A stretch of 64,000 nucleotides of DNA from JBBEBE01 sp040882505 (GCA_040882505.1 JBBEBE010000009.1:272951-336950); one strand, 5' to 3'. Shown: positions 35,763 through 46,363, numbered from the stretch's first letter. Notes: generated by a model not told the origin, from the letters alone. Numbers and translations: made by a program.

Positions 35763-38019
35763 TCCACATCGTGCCCTGCTTGTCACGGGAATTCTACTCT
35801 TGATTCTGGCTCCGATCGCGATTCAGGCACAAGGATCGATACAAGGTCGAGTCGTGGATTCCCAAACCGACACCCCACTGGAAGGGGCCAATGCACGACT
35901 CGTCTCTCTGGACCGGGACATCACAAGAGGCATGGCCAGTGACGAGGAGGGAATGGTCCGGTTTCCCGTCCTGCCGAACGGCGAGTACACTCTTACTGTG
36001 ACCTACGTTGGGTATGTTTCACAGGTCGATACTGTAACCGTTAGTCCGGGACAGGAGTCCCCGATACATGTATTTCACCTGATGCCGGATGATCGACTCC
36101 TGGACGAGGTGGTTGTTTCGAGCGGAATGACCGGAATTACCAGTCGAGAGGCCGGAGCACAACGGATTACGAATATCGATATCCAACGGGTACCCACACC
36201 GGGCGGAAGTGGAGACTTGGCAACCTATCTGCAGGCGATGCCGGGCGTCGTGGCAACGGGAGACCGGGGAGGTCAGCTCTACATCCGGGGGGGGCTTCCA
36301 TCGCAAAACATGGTGCTCATGGACGGCGCACTGGTCTACCAACCCTTCCATATTGTGGGCTTCTTCTCTGCCTTCCCGGAAGAGTTGGTCGCTGGTGCCG
36401 ATTTCCACGCAAGTGGATTCGGAAGCCGATATGTCGGTCGCACCTCCTCGGTCATGGATATTCGCATGAAAGACGGGGACCGACACAATGTTCAGGCTAC
36501 GGCCAGCGGGAGCCCGTATGTTGCATCCCTGACGGCCGAAGGTCCTCTCAAACGAGGCTCGTCCTCCTGGATCGGATCCATTCGACACTCCCTGATAGAA
36601 CAGACGAGCGAACCACTCACCGGGGAGCGCCAGCCTCTCCACTTCGAGAGTCAATATATCAAGGTGAGCCAGTTGAGCGAGAACGACTCCAGATGCTCGG
36701 CCTTCTGGATGCGAACCAAAGACCGGGGGAAACTGAACTTCTCTCGTGACGATCAGTTCAGCTGGACCAACGGTGTCCTGGCTGGCAGGTGCCTCTTCCT
36801 TCCCGAAAATCAAGAGTCCTTTCTGAGTCTCGATACTGGGATCACCAGTCTCACCAACGAGATGATCCGGCCGGGAGACAGTGAACTACACGCCAATGTG
36901 CAACGCTTCTATCTGAACTCGACTTTCACGCAATGGACGGGAAATCTGCGCTTTGAGCTGGGAATGCACTCGTTCCTGAAATGGATGGAGTACGAAATCG
37001 ACGAGCTCATCGAAGGGCAACGGGACGATGACAATGACCTGTTGAGTGTGGGGTTTCACGGTGAGGTGGAGATCCCGATCGGGCCATCCGTCTCCTTCAC
37101 ACCCGGACTGGCAATCAGCGTCTATCCCAACCGGTATCCGGTAAGTATCGAACCCCGGTTCCGCGCCGAGTGGCGTCCCTTCGGCCCGGACGGCGGGGAG
37201 CTCTTTCTGGCAGGAGGCATCTACCGTCAAGCCCTCGCCGGAGTGAGCGATTTGAGGGATGCCAGCTCGGTATTCACCACTTGGATGTTGAGCCCGATTG
37301 GAGAACAGCAGATGGAAGCCCGCCACGCTTCGCTGGGATGGCGTCAATCGATTGGGCAGCAGTGGAGCATTTCACTGGAGGGGTATGCCAAACAACTCCT
37401 GAGGCAACCGGTCACAATCTGGAGCTCGATCGCCAGATTCACGACCGATTTGGCGCTGGCCGACGGGCAGGTATCCGGAATTGATGTCAGAGTCGAGTAT
37501 CGGGGAGAACGACTCTATACATTCCTTGGATACGGAATCTCCTCTGTCGAATACCAATCTGCACAGGATCACTTCGGAACCTGGTTCGGAGAGCCGATCC
37601 AACGCTACCATCCGCCGCATGATCGACGGCATCAGATTCAATCGATGCTTCAGTGGTCATTGGGTTCTTACGAAATCAGTCTCCGATGGCAATTGGGGAG
37701 CGGATTTCCCTTTACCCGGCCGATGGGCTTCGACGAACTACACTACTTCCAGAAAGAGCCTCCGGACGTTCGGAGTGAATTCGGTTCGACCCGAGTCATC
37801 ATGGAGCGTCCCTATGACGAGAGGCTACCTGCCTTTCATCGGTTGGACCTCTCTGTGGAACGAACCTTCTCATTCCCTTTGGCCGATCTCGCCATACAAG
37901 CGGGGGCCATCAACGTCTACAACCGATCCAACCTCTTCTACTACGATGTCTACACCGACCGGCGTGTCAATCAGATGCCGTTTTCACCCTACATCTCCAT
38001 TCGCATGGAGTTGGATTGA
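35749..38019 (+). CDS. Short TonB-dependent receptor with carboxypeptidase-like domain, module one
   Basis: This 756-residue protein has a signal peptide (LLLILAPIAIQAQ), a CarboxypepD_reg-like domain at about 25-110 (GSIQGRVVDSQTDTPLEGAN), a plug with GDLATYLQAMPGVVATGDRG, GQLYIRGGLPSQNMVLMDGA and YQPFHIVGFFSAFP, and a beta-barrel to the end (ISIRMELD). It should import a ligand through the outer membrane using TonB energy; the ligand is unknown. It overlaps the upstream lipoprotein by 14 bp. A close paralogue (56850-59111) shares plug phrases, two Cys-containing segments and the C-terminal PPHDRRHQ. Confidence 0.9.
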   Translation: MIMTNPHRALLVTGILLLILAPIAIQAQGSIQGRVVDSQTDTPLEGANARLVSLDRDITRGMASDEEGMVRFPVLPNGEYTLTVTYVGYVSQVDTVTVSPGQESPIHVFHLMPDDRLLDEVVVSSGMTGITSREAGAQRITNIDIQRVPTPGGSGDLATYLQAMPGVVATGDRGGQLYIRGGLPSQNMVLMDGALVYQPFHIVGFFSAFPEELVAGADFHASGFGSRYVGRTSSVMDIRMKDGDRHNVQATASGSPYVASLTAEGPLKRGSSSWIGSIRHSLIEQTSEPLTGERQPLHFESQYIKVSQLSENDSRCSAFWMRTKDRGKLNFSRDDQFSWTNGVLAGRCLFLPENQESFLSLDTGITSLTNEMIRPGDSELHANVQRFYLNSTFTQWTGNLRFELGMHSFLKWMEYEIDELIEGQRDDDNDLLSVGFHGEVEIPIGPSVSFTPGLAISVYPNRYPVSIEPRFRAEWRPFGPDGGELFLAGGIYRQALAGVSDLRDASSVFTTWMLSPIGEQQMEARHASLGWRQSIGQQWSISLEGYAKQLLRQPVTIWSSIARFTTDLALADGQVSGIDVRVEYRGERLYTFLGYGISSVEYQSAQDHFGTWFGEPIQRYHPPHDRRHQIQSMLQWSLGSYEISLRWQLGSGFPFTRPMGFDELHYFQKEPPDVRSEFGSTRVIMERPYDERLPAFHRLDLSVERTFSFPLADLAIQAGAINVYNRSNLFYYDVYTDRRVNQMPFSPYISIRMELD

Positions 38020-38088
38020 TATTGAATCTTCTCCGGATCCATAGTAGTATTGCAGGGACAAGAACTTTTCACGCCAATCCAATTCTGA

Positions 38089-38406
38089 ATGATGAACATT
38101 ACAAAACCGTTTTCCATCGCACTTTTTCTGGCACTGATTCTCACCGCCTGCGGTGGAGGGACAAGTGTTGTCGAATCCGGTACTTACACCGGAACCATTG
38201 CAGACGTGAATCCGGAGGAAGTTGAAATCTATGTTGATCTCGACTCCGGTCAGCAAATCGAGCTCTATTTCACGGACACAACCACGCTGCAGCGCAACGG
38301 AACCGAAGTCCCGTTTTCGGAGATCGAGACAGGAGACCGGGTCGAAGTTGACGTCGAGCGTGTCGGACAACGTCTCGATCCGATACACGTTGAACTTCTG
38401 AACTGA
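38089..38406 (+). CDS. Small lipoprotein with beta-rich domain
   Basis: This 105-residue protein has a lipobox (LALILTACGGG) and a domain with GTIADVNPEEVEIYVDLDSG, ELYFTDTTTLQRNG and GDRVEVDVERVG, resembling short OB-like domains seen in DUF5666-type proteins. It probably sits in the envelope. It lies 69 bp after the TonB receptor and 5 bp before the DUF2231 gene on the same strand. Confidence 0.6.
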   Translation: MMNITKPFSIALFLALILTACGGGTSVVESGTYTGTIADVNPEEVEIYVDLDSGQQIELYFTDTTTLQRNGTEVPFSEIETGDRVEVDVERVGQRLDPIHVELLN

Positions 38407-38411
38407 CAGCC

Positions 38412-38912
38412 ATGCCAACTGTTCCCGATATGTGGAGAGCCGAGTTGTGGCACCCCATGGTGGTCCATTTCCCGATCGCTCTCCTCCTCGGGGCTGCGGT
38501 TCTTCGGTGGATTCATCTGGCGACCGGTCGGAATCGATTTCCCGTTCTATACTCCTGCAGCAAGGGAATGTTGGTAGTCGGCGCCCTCTTTTCCTGGCTA
38601 GCCATCTATACGGGTGACATTGCAGATTCCATCGTCACCCGGGCCTTGTGCGATCCAACCGTGCTCGAAGCACATGAACAGCTAGCTATGTGGACGGCCT
38701 TCCTTTTCACGATCGCGGCGATCCTGGATTTAATCCATGATTACTGGAAATGGAATGACTGGAAGGGCTCGTTTGCCACATGGACGGTTGCCATTCTGTT
38801 GCTCGCTGGATCGGCCGGGTTGTCCTATACGGCCCACCTCGGTGCCAGTCTGGTCTACCAGCAAGGAGCTGCGGTGTATCATCCCACCGATGGGTGCACT
38901 GAATTTGATTAA
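38412..38912 (+). CDS. DUF2231 membrane protein
   Basis: This 166-residue protein has four hydrophobic helices and the start ELWHPMVVHFPIALLLGAAV, the DUF2231 signature with a histidine pair (HP...HFP), then HEQLAMWTAFLF. The histidines suggest heme or metal binding, but no role is established. It follows the small lipoprotein by 5 bp. The next gene is on the opposite strand. Confidence 0.85.
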   Translation: MPTVPDMWRAELWHPMVVHFPIALLLGAAVLRWIHLATGRNRFPVLYSCSKGMLVVGALFSWLAIYTGDIADSIVTRALCDPTVLEAHEQLAMWTAFLFTIAAILDLIHDYWKWNDWKGSFATWTVAILLLAGSAGLSYTAHLGASLVYQQGAAVYHPTDGCTEFD

Positions 38913-38999
38913 TAGCCCTTCTGCAATCGACCGGCGAGACATGTGATGTCCCGTTCAGCTACAAAAGAGCGATTCAGATCGTTCTGCCGACTTCCACCC

Positions 39000-40391
39000 T
39001 CAGGAGGTCATGCGCATTCGCTGCGGATCCCATCCCACGATACGATCCTCATAATAGCTGAGGTTCCCGGCAAACGTAGGACCGGCTGCCCGCAGACCAA
39101 AGGTTGCATCCTGGAGGACCGGTGTTCCATTGCGGACGGATTCGAAGAAGTTGACAAAGTGATCGTACCGCATTCCCTTGTAATTGTCCGGATCACGATA
39201 GGTGAACTCGTTCGGTTCCTGAACTTTCGGTTCCTGCGGGTACGTCGCGTTGTACTCTGCAATGAACTGTTCACGAACATCCTCGGGAAAGGTCCCGACA
39301 GACATTCCCGGTGCTTCAGGCAACGGATTTTTTCTCAGTGTAAGAGACGACCAACCGATCGAGATGTCTCCTTCGGATCCGACAATCCGGAAGAGGAATT
39401 GACCGCCATCCCCGCTTACAAAATTGGTTCGAAGCGCGAGATTGAAAGCAGGATGTTGCTCGGTGTCCGGATAGTCGTACAGGCCCAAATGAATGTCCGG
39501 GACATCCCGGCCATCCTTCCAATAACGCAGCCCCCCCGTGGAGATCGCACGGGTCGGACCGTGGGATCCGGTAATGAAGTGAAGCATGGAGAGCATGTGA
39601 ACGTAGAGATCCCCCGCTTGCCCGGTTCCGTAATCCCGATAATTTCTCCAGCGGAAAAAGCGTTTGGGATCCCAGGGAAGATCGGTCACTCCTCGTTGGT
39701 ACATTCCCCAATCCACGGTCTCGGTAGAGGCGTCCGGCGGAATGGAGTATTGCCATGCGCCCAGGGCACTGTGCCGGTCTATGATCGCCTCCACAAAATT
39801 GATGTCGCCAATTTCGCCTGCATCAACCAGCTCCTTCGCTTTGGCGCTCAACAGTGAACTGGTGTACTGACTCCCCACTTGAAAAACCACCCCGGACTCC
39901 TCTTGTGCCTGAATGACCCGGTGCCCCTCGTCCACTTTCTGAACCATTGGTTTCTCGCAATAGACATGCTTTCCTGCCTTCATGGCATCGACATTGATCT
40001 GCTCGTGCCAATGATCTGTTGTGGCATTGATGATGACATCCACATCGGATCGGTCCAGAAGCTCGCGATAATCACCTGTCGTCTGAATGTCCTCTCCCCA
40101 GAGCTCCTTGGCCCGACGACGACGGCCTTCATAAAGATCGCACGCCGCCACGATCTCTACCCCGCTTACATCCAGTGCAGTCTGAGCATCTCCGATCCCC
40201 ATCCCTCCGGTTCCAATCAATGCGAGCCGAATGTGATCGTTGGCTGAATATTTTTTCTGACCACGATCAATGAATTTCAGGATCTCCGTGTTGTTTCCTG
40301 CTTTGACTGCCATAGGGACCATGGCCATTCCGGCAGCCGTGGCTCCCATTTTTTTCAAAAACGAACGTCTGGATCGATCTTCTGTTTTCAT
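39000..40391 (-). CDS. Gfo/Idh/MocA-family oxidoreductase, Tat-exported
   Basis: This 463-residue protein has a Tat signal (DRSRRSFLKKMGATAAGMAM), a Rossmann domain (LALIGTGGMGIGDAQ, then DLYEGRRRRAKELWG) and the EKP motif in HVYCEKPMVQKVDEGH, then a C-terminal beta-sheet domain. Such enzymes oxidise sugars or polyols with tightly held NAD(P) and are typical partners of DUF1080. It probably acts in the periplasm, where it may oxidise C3 of a glycoside, which is inference. The ATG at 40391 places the twin-arginine at the start. It is last in the SusCD locus. Confidence 0.9.
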   Translation of the reverse strand: MKTEDRSRRSFLKKMGATAAGMAMVPMAVKAGNNTEILKFIDRGQKKYSANDHIRLALIGTGGMGIGDAQTALDVSGVEIVAACDLYEGRRRRAKELWGEDIQTTGDYRELLDRSDVDVIINATTDHWHEQINVDAMKAGKHVYCEKPMVQKVDEGHRVIQAQEESGVVFQVGSQYTSSLLSAKAKELVDAGEIGDINFVEAIIDRHSALGAWQYSIPPDASTETVDWGMYQRGVTDLPWDPKRFFRWRNYRDYGTGQAGDLYVHMLSMLHFITGSHGPTRAISTGGLRYWKDGRDVPDIHLGLYDYPDTEQHPAFNLALRTNFVSGDGGQFLFRIVGSEGDISIGWSSLTLRKNPLPEAPGMSVGTFPEDVREQFIAEYNATYPQEPKVQEPNEFTYRDPDNYKGMRYDHFVNFFESVRNGTPVLQDATFGLRAAGPTFAGNLSYYEDRIVGWDPQRMRMTS

Positions 40392-40439
40392 GCGTATGGA
40401 TTCGGTTTTCGTTGCAGAAGCCAAAGGAATATCGCTTTC

Positions 40440-41171
40440 CTACAGCTCCCTGATTTTGATAGTACGATACTCTACCGTATTGCCGTGGTCCTGAAAGGCC
40501 AGGTGTCCGGTTCGAGCAACGGCATAGTGAATTGCATCAAACTTGCTACCTTCGACAGCTTGCTCCCATTCGGGAGTATCCATCGTAAATGCCAGTATCA
40601 ATGTTCCATTGAGCCAATGTTCAACGGACGCCCCCTCCACCACAACTTTCGCGGTATTCCACTCACCCGGGGGATTGGAAAGAAGCTCATACGGAGGGTA
40701 AACATCGGAGAGTGACCCCGTCACTTGGTTGGGCTGCAGATCAACCGGATAGTTGTTCTCGTCAATGATCTGAAACTCCGGACCGGTTTCGTGGATTCGG
40801 CTTACCCCCTCTTTCTCAACGACAAAATAGAAGATCCCGCTGTTGCCCTGTTCTTCGATTCTCCAATCGACACTCAGTTCAAACTCGGAGTACTGGCCCT
40901 CGGAGATGATGTCCCCGTTCCCCCCACTGGTTTTGAGCACGCCCTCCTCGGCCACCCACCCTTCCATGGTGTCCGACTTGTAGTTTCGCCATCCATCGGT
41001 ACTCTCGCCATCGAACAGGAGTGTCCATCCGGCATTGCGCTCTGCCGCGGTCAATTGATTGTGAGAGGGTTCCCCCATCTCGGAGGAAGGCGATTCGGGT
41101 TCCATGCCCTCCGAACAGGAGGAGCAGGAGACGGAAAAGATGAACAAAAACAGATACGAGAGTGACTTCAT
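40440..41171 (-). CDS. DUF1080 (3-keto-disaccharide hydrolase family) lipoprotein
   Basis: This 243-residue protein has a lipobox-like segment (FLFIFSVSCSSCSEG), then the DUF1080 beta-sandwich: GWTLLFDGESTDGWRNYKSD, SEFELSVDWRIEEQGNSGIF, TGPEFQIIDENNY and HLAFQDHGNTVEYRTIKIRE. Members cleave 3-keto-glucosides made by a C3 dehydrogenase. The start at 41171 gives a clean signal. It sits between SusD and the Gfo/Idh/MocA oxidoreductase, the order expected for an oxidative glycoside-cleavage route. Confidence 0.9.
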   Translation of the reverse strand: MKSLSYLFLFIFSVSCSSCSEGMEPESPSSEMGEPSHNQLTAAERNAGWTLLFDGESTDGWRNYKSDTMEGWVAEEGVLKTSGGNGDIISEGQYSEFELSVDWRIEEQGNSGIFYFVVEKEGVSRIHETGPEFQIIDENNYPVDLQPNQVTGSLSDVYPPYELLSNPPGEWNTAKVVVEGASVEHWLNGTLILAFTMDTPEWEQAVEGSKFDAIHYAVARTGHLAFQDHGNTVEYRTIKIREL

Positions 41172-41333
41172 TGGAATCGCTTGCAATTGGTTACGGGCGC
41201 ATATTAACGGACCCGGGTGAGAGTTTCTACCTCGTTTCAATAAAATCTCCCGGGGCGGATCCAGCCTCAATGGCTCGACAAGCCTCCGGGAGAGTGTGTG
41301 GTCTTCACATTGAACAGGAATTCAGGCGGAGAA

Positions 41334-43031
41334 TTACTCCTCGTAACCCAAATTCTGATCCAAAAGCGGATTCGCGTTCATCGCGTCATATGGAATCGGC
41401 ATTCGGCGCCGATACTCCTCAGACGGCTCATTGTGATCGAACCAGACATCGGTCGTGTACTTGTTCCATCGAATCAGGTCAATCCGCCGCCGACCCTCCA
41501 TCAGGAACTCTTTCGCCCACTCTTCGAGCATCCGATAGCCATCGTCATCCAGATCCGACGCCTGTACCTGAAGACCGAGTGTCGGGTCATTCCAGTCTGC
41601 CGCTTCATAGTTGCGCTCGATCACCTCGTTGATATAGAAAGCAGCCTGAGGCTTGTTCCCTTCCCGAAGCAAGACTTCGGCGAGAGTGAAATAGGCTTCT
41701 GCAATGCGCATCTCCGGCTGATCGGCCTGTGCCTGATACTGCTCGGCTTCATCCGGATACGGAGGGGTGACTTTCACGGGTCGAACCCCTGTGTTCTCCT
41801 CGCCGTTCAGCATGTTCATGGACTCCGTCTCTCCCTCGGATGTACGGGCAACATAATCGACTAAGACCAACGGCTCGCCATTATACTCTTCTACACCAAG
41901 TACCTCTTCTGAACCATCATAGGTCATCTGCGGACCGTAGAGGAACATGCCTTCCCACTCTCCGTTGCCGGTATAATCCCAAGGTTGCTTTCGCACATCC
42001 TTCTCGTGATACCCCACGAAGGGAGTTCCCAAGTCGTATTCAAGTGTGTCGCCAGTTGCTGTTATGGACGGCATCATACCCCAGCCGTTCCACCCTGCGC
42101 CTCCATGGGAAGAGCCAAAGGTCAGATGGGATTGATAGTGGTGGAACCCACCAAACCACCATCCCTTCTCGTCTCGCTGTCCTTTCTCAATCGGGAAAGC
42201 AAAGACATTCTCGGGAGACTCGATGTTGTGCGCATCAAACGGCCCGTTCCATCGATTATCGAGTTCATAATTCCCATACACTCCATTGATTAAATCCTGA
42301 GCCAACTGTTTCGTCTCGTCAAACATCGATGTACCGATGTACGCCTCACTGTTGAAGTAGAGCCTCATGAGCGCAAACCGATTGGCCCCTTTAGTCATAC
42401 GATTCACATGCTCCGGATTGCCGTTTCCGGTTTTGGTCGGCAGATCGTCAAGAGATTGGTTCAACTCCGTTTCGATAAAATTGAACACATCTTGATCGGT
42501 ATCTCTGCCTTTCGGTTCCGCATTTACATTGGTGACGATGGGAACCCCGCCATAAATATCCAGAAGCCTCCAATAGGCGATCGCACGAAGTACCCTCGCT
42601 TCGGCAATGTGTCGGGCTTTATCCTGTTCCGACATTCCGAATTCAGAATAGTCCAACTCCTGCACATCGTCGATAAAGGCGTTGGCGAAACCGACCACCG
42701 AGTAGTTCTGATCCCACGCCATAGCACCACCCCGATCCAGGTTGGTCCATGTGTGCTGATTCAATCGAAGGTACTCTCCTCCGTTGTACCCGTGAATCCC
42801 TCGTGTGGGTGTAAGTAACTGATCAGCCGTCAACTCCTGAGGGAAGAACCAGGAAATGAGCGTCGATGTATGCGCATAGGAGTATGTCGTAGCCAAAGTC
42901 TGCTGCAGATTCTCCTCCCCTTGGAGGAAGTTGTCTGCACCCACACTGGAGTGCATCTCCTCCGAGAGATCGGTACATCCGGCCATCAAGACCACTGCAA
43001 AGAGTACAAAAAGTGTATTCAATCGTCTCAT
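41334..43031 (-). CDS. SusD/RagB-family surface lipoprotein
   Basis: This 565-residue protein has a lipobox (FAVVLMAGCTDLSE) and SusD-type TPR-like helices: ARVLRAIAYWRLLDIYGGVP, MTKGANRFALMRLYFNSEAY and a C-terminal EEWAKEFLMEGRRRIDLIRW. SusD binds glycans at the cell surface and caps the SusC transporter. The ligand is not predictable from sequence. The stop of SusC lies 11 bp upstream, and an AGGAGA ribosome-binding site precedes the ATG. Confidence 0.95.
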   Translation of the reverse strand: MRRLNTLFVLFAVVLMAGCTDLSEEMHSSVGADNFLQGEENLQQTLATTYSYAHTSTLISWFFPQELTADQLLTPTRGIHGYNGGEYLRLNQHTWTNLDRGGAMAWDQNYSVVGFANAFIDDVQELDYSEFGMSEQDKARHIAEARVLRAIAYWRLLDIYGGVPIVTNVNAEPKGRDTDQDVFNFIETELNQSLDDLPTKTGNGNPEHVNRMTKGANRFALMRLYFNSEAYIGTSMFDETKQLAQDLINGVYGNYELDNRWNGPFDAHNIESPENVFAFPIEKGQRDEKGWWFGGFHHYQSHLTFGSSHGGAGWNGWGMMPSITATGDTLEYDLGTPFVGYHEKDVRKQPWDYTGNGEWEGMFLYGPQMTYDGSEEVLGVEEYNGEPLVLVDYVARTSEGETESMNMLNGEENTGVRPVKVTPPYPDEAEQYQAQADQPEMRIAEAYFTLAEVLLREGNKPQAAFYINEVIERNYEAADWNDPTLGLQVQASDLDDDGYRMLEEWAKEFLMEGRRRIDLIRWNKYTTDVWFDHNEPSEEYRRRMPIPYDAMNANPLLDQNLGYEE

Positions 43032-43042
43032 GGATCTCCTGT

Positions 43043-46000
43043 TTAAAATGTGAGTTGAACGCCAAGCGTGAATGCACGCGTGCTCGGATAAAAACTGAGC
43101 GGCTGAATTCCCGGTGTCAATCCGTTCACCTCGATCTGAGTCGGATCCGTCACTGTCGAATTCGTGATGGTGAACAGATTCCGGGCAGACAGAAACACTC
43201 TGGCCCGACGGAATAGATTGTTGACCGATTCAGACGGAATGGTGTAGCCCAAGGTCAGATTTCGAAGACTCACATAATCACCCCGTTCCATGAAGTAACT
43301 ACTTGCCTCCTTTTCGGCCGTAATGGCACTGTTACGTCCGTATGCACTCTTGAGCACATTCCCGGGTGTATTTTGCAACCCGTAATACATCTGGTGCAAG
43401 TTAACCACATCCCATAGGAAGGCGCCTCTGAAATAGAGTGAGAGGTCAAAGTTTCGGTACTCGACATTATTGGTCCAAGACATGGTAATGTCCGGTGTCC
43501 CGTTTCCGACAAATTGCTTGTCCGACTCGGACTTGTTTTGAGCAAGAATGACATCTCCGTCTGCATTGTAGATCTGAAAGTTGCCGTTCTCGTCAATTCC
43601 GGCATGCTTGTACATGTGGAAGCTCCCGATCTCCTGACCCTCTTCGAGCCGAACGATCGGTCCCGGATTCCCGGGCGCCGGTAACGTGTATTGATCAATG
43701 TAGTTGGTCGTATTGCCTCCACTGTCATTGATCTTCAGCATGGTGCTCTTCCCGTAGCTACCGACAAGAGAGGTAGTGAAATTCAGTTCCTGAGATTGAA
43801 TCACATCCAGATCCAGGACCATTTCGACCCCCCGGTTCCGAATGGAGCCCACATTGCTCCAGGTGTTTCCGTAGATCGAAGGTGGTTTGGGAGTCGGGGT
43901 ATAGAAGAGAAGGTCTCTTGTTTCACGATTGTAAAGATCAAGCGAGACATCCAACCGGTTGTCCAACATTGTCAAATCAAATCCGATGTTGGTATTGACC
44001 GACGTCTCCCACTTCAGGTTTGGATTGGGATTGCCCGAAGGACCCCAACTCTGTAACCAGCCACTCCCCATATAATAGCTTGAGTGAATACCGTATGTCG
44101 GGATGGAGAGCAGGCTCGAAATATCCTCCCGACCGGTCACCCCGTAACTGGCTCGAAGTTTCAGGTAGTCAATTGCGCCTATGTCGTCAAAGAACGACAT
44201 GTTGGAGGGAACCCATCCAACTGAAAGACCGGGGAACATCCCCCATTTATTATTGGCTCCGAATTTGCTGGATCCCTCTCTTCGAAGTGAAGCGGTCAGA
44301 AGCCAGGTTCGATCAAAATTGTAATTCACTCGACCGAAAAAGCCGATCAACTTGCTCGAATTCTTCGATGACGCCGGGGCTACCTGTCCTCCAGACGTAC
44401 TGTGGTAAGATCCTCCACCAAGGTTGTTCCAAAGCAGCGCATCCGAGGCAAAGTCGGCATTCCAGACGGTTGCACTCTCACCCTCGAAGTCCTGATAACT
44501 GTATCCGGCCAGAATCTCGGCGCTGTGTAGATCGTAATCAACCATGTAGTTGGCTGTCCACTCCAGTACCCGTTCACTCGACTTGGAGTTCCCGATCTGA
44601 GCTCGGCCGGAGTATTGATTGTCCCTTGACTCCCGCGATTTACTCGAAGTGAAGTAGTTGCTTTCACTATCCACATAATTTTCGGCGATGAGAAGACTCG
44701 TTGTCAAATCATCCGTTACATCAACCTGAAATGTAACATCGCCACTCAAATTGACCCGCTCCCCCTGGTTTCTGTTGTATTCCAGAAGTGCGACCGGATT
44801 GAAGTACTGGTGGCCACTAAACAACTGATAATCAATTCCACCGGCGTCAAAGAGCGGCTCCGTCGGGCGCACCTTGATCGCCTGATTGAATGCTTCATAG
44901 TTGGTGTAGATTCGATTGCTCTTGTTGGCATAGATATTCCCGCGAACGCCAACACGTTCCCGAAATCGCTGATTGAAATTGAGTCGAACCCCGTAGTCAC
45001 GACGATTCGAGACCAGGTCAATCCCGTCTGAATCCCGGTAATTCATCGAGACACGATAGCTGGAGGTCTCTCCGCCACCATCAACCGCGATATTGTGATA
45101 CTGTTCAGCCGCTGCATCCTGAATCAGCAGATCGTAAAAATTATTCGAATGCGGAAGACTGTTGGCTTGAGACGGATCGTACTGTGTCGATCGTCCATTG
45201 GCAACAAACTCCTCCGCCGAGAGTGCTTCCGGTTTATTCGCCACCGTGTTGATGGACAGGTGTCCATTGTACGATACCGAGGGTTCACGATCGCGTCCCC
45301 CTTTGGTTGTCACTATTACCACACCATTGGCTCCCCGTGCCCCGTAGATTGCCGAGGAGGCCCCATCTTTCAACACCGTAATGCTTTCGATCTCATCCTT
45401 GGGAATCGATGTAAGATCCCGACCCGGAACACCATCGACGACAATCAAAGGCCCGGTTCCCGCATTTACGGAAGCCATTCCCCGAACCTGCAGAGAGGAT
45501 CCCGCATTCGGGTCTCCGGCAGCAACCGTTCCCATTGTCAGTCCGGGCACCTTCCCGTCGATCATCTGAATGGGATCATTCACAGCACCCGTGATAAAAT
45601 CATCACTGTCCACGCTGGAGACCGAGCTTGTGAGCTCTTCCCGCTGTACGGTGCCATACCCGATGACCACGACATCTTCAAACATCTGCACATCCGGAGC
45701 CAACCGAATTGTCATCTCACTCTGATTGGCAATGGGCACCTCCTGACGATCATACCCGATATAGGTAAAGACGAGTGTATCATTCAAATCGGGAACCGTA
45801 AGCTCAAACTCACCGCTTCCATCGGTTGTAGTTCCCGTTGACGTACCCTCGATCAGGATATTCACACCCGGCAGCGGTTCTCCGCTTTCGGCATCCAGGA
45901 CGATCCCCCGGACCGTCTGTTGGATTGCATCTGCAATCGGAGTGGCATTCTTCTCCGTAATCAACAGATACCCTTCGCGAGAGAATCGGTAGTCCAGCCC

Positions 46001-46363
46001 GGTATCTTTCAGAACGAAATCCAACGCGTCACTCACTCGAATATCCCGAGACTTCAGATTCACTCGCCGATCCGGAATGATATCACCGCGATACGAGAGT
46101 CGAAGCCCTGTCTGCGAGGCCAAAGAACGAAGCGCTTCTTCAACCGTAAGATTTTCGAAAGCGATTACAATCTCCTGAGGAATTTCGGTTTTATAGAATT
46201 TTTCCTCGAGTTGCGACAACCTCATGGCTTGAACGGTAGCATCCCTCTCATAGAGAGAAGGTGCTTGCTGCGCGTTCAGGCAGACAGGCTGCAACCCCAT
46301 GATCGTAAACAGAACACCGGACAAACCGATATCCCGAAACAAACGTCGTTTCGTTCTCTTCAT
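43043..46363 (-). CDS. SusC/RagA TonB-dependent transporter with STN domain
   Basis: This 1106-residue protein has a signal peptide (GVLFTIMGLQPVCLNAQ), an STN (secretin/TonB N-terminal) signalling domain at about 45-125, a CarboxypepD_reg-like domain (VRGIVLDAESGEPLPGVNIL), a TonB-box-like DVVVIGYGTVQREELT, the SusC plug phrases RGMASVNAGTGPLIVVDG and YGARGANGVVIVTTKGG, and a C-terminal beta-barrel ending LGVQLTF. The STN domain pairs with the FecR upstream, so substrate sensing should signal to the ECF sigma. The ATG at 46363 starts the signal peptide. Confidence 0.95.
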   Translation of the reverse strand: MKRTKRRLFRDIGLSGVLFTIMGLQPVCLNAQQAPSLYERDATVQAMRLSQLEEKFYKTEIPQEIVIAFENLTVEEALRSLASQTGLRLSYRGDIIPDRRVNLKSRDIRVSDALDFVLKDTGLDYRFSREGYLLITEKNATPIADAIQQTVRGIVLDAESGEPLPGVNILIEGTSTGTTTDGSGEFELTVPDLNDTLVFTYIGYDRQEVPIANQSEMTIRLAPDVQMFEDVVVIGYGTVQREELTSSVSSVDSDDFITGAVNDPIQMIDGKVPGLTMGTVAAGDPNAGSSLQVRGMASVNAGTGPLIVVDGVPGRDLTSIPKDEIESITVLKDGASSAIYGARGANGVVIVTTKGGRDREPSVSYNGHLSINTVANKPEALSAEEFVANGRSTQYDPSQANSLPHSNNFYDLLIQDAAAEQYHNIAVDGGGETSSYRVSMNYRDSDGIDLVSNRRDYGVRLNFNQRFRERVGVRGNIYANKSNRIYTNYEAFNQAIKVRPTEPLFDAGGIDYQLFSGHQYFNPVALLEYNRNQGERVNLSGDVTFQVDVTDDLTTSLLIAENYVDSESNYFTSSKSRESRDNQYSGRAQIGNSKSSERVLEWTANYMVDYDLHSAEILAGYSYQDFEGESATVWNADFASDALLWNNLGGGSYHSTSGGQVAPASSKNSSKLIGFFGRVNYNFDRTWLLTASLRREGSSKFGANNKWGMFPGLSVGWVPSNMSFFDDIGAIDYLKLRASYGVTGREDISSLLSIPTYGIHSSYYMGSGWLQSWGPSGNPNPNLKWETSVNTNIGFDLTMLDNRLDVSLDLYNRETRDLLFYTPTPKPPSIYGNTWSNVGSIRNRGVEMVLDLDVIQSQELNFTTSLVGSYGKSTMLKINDSGGNTTNYIDQYTLPAPGNPGPIVRLEEGQEIGSFHMYKHAGIDENGNFQIYNADGDVILAQNKSESDKQFVGNGTPDITMSWTNNVEYRNFDLSLYFRGAFLWDVVNLHQMYYGLQNTPGNVLKSAYGRNSAITAEKEASSYFMERGDYVSLRNLTLGYTIPSESVNNLFRRARVFLSARNLFTITNSTVTDPTQIEVNGLTPGIQPLSFYPSTRAFTLGVQLTF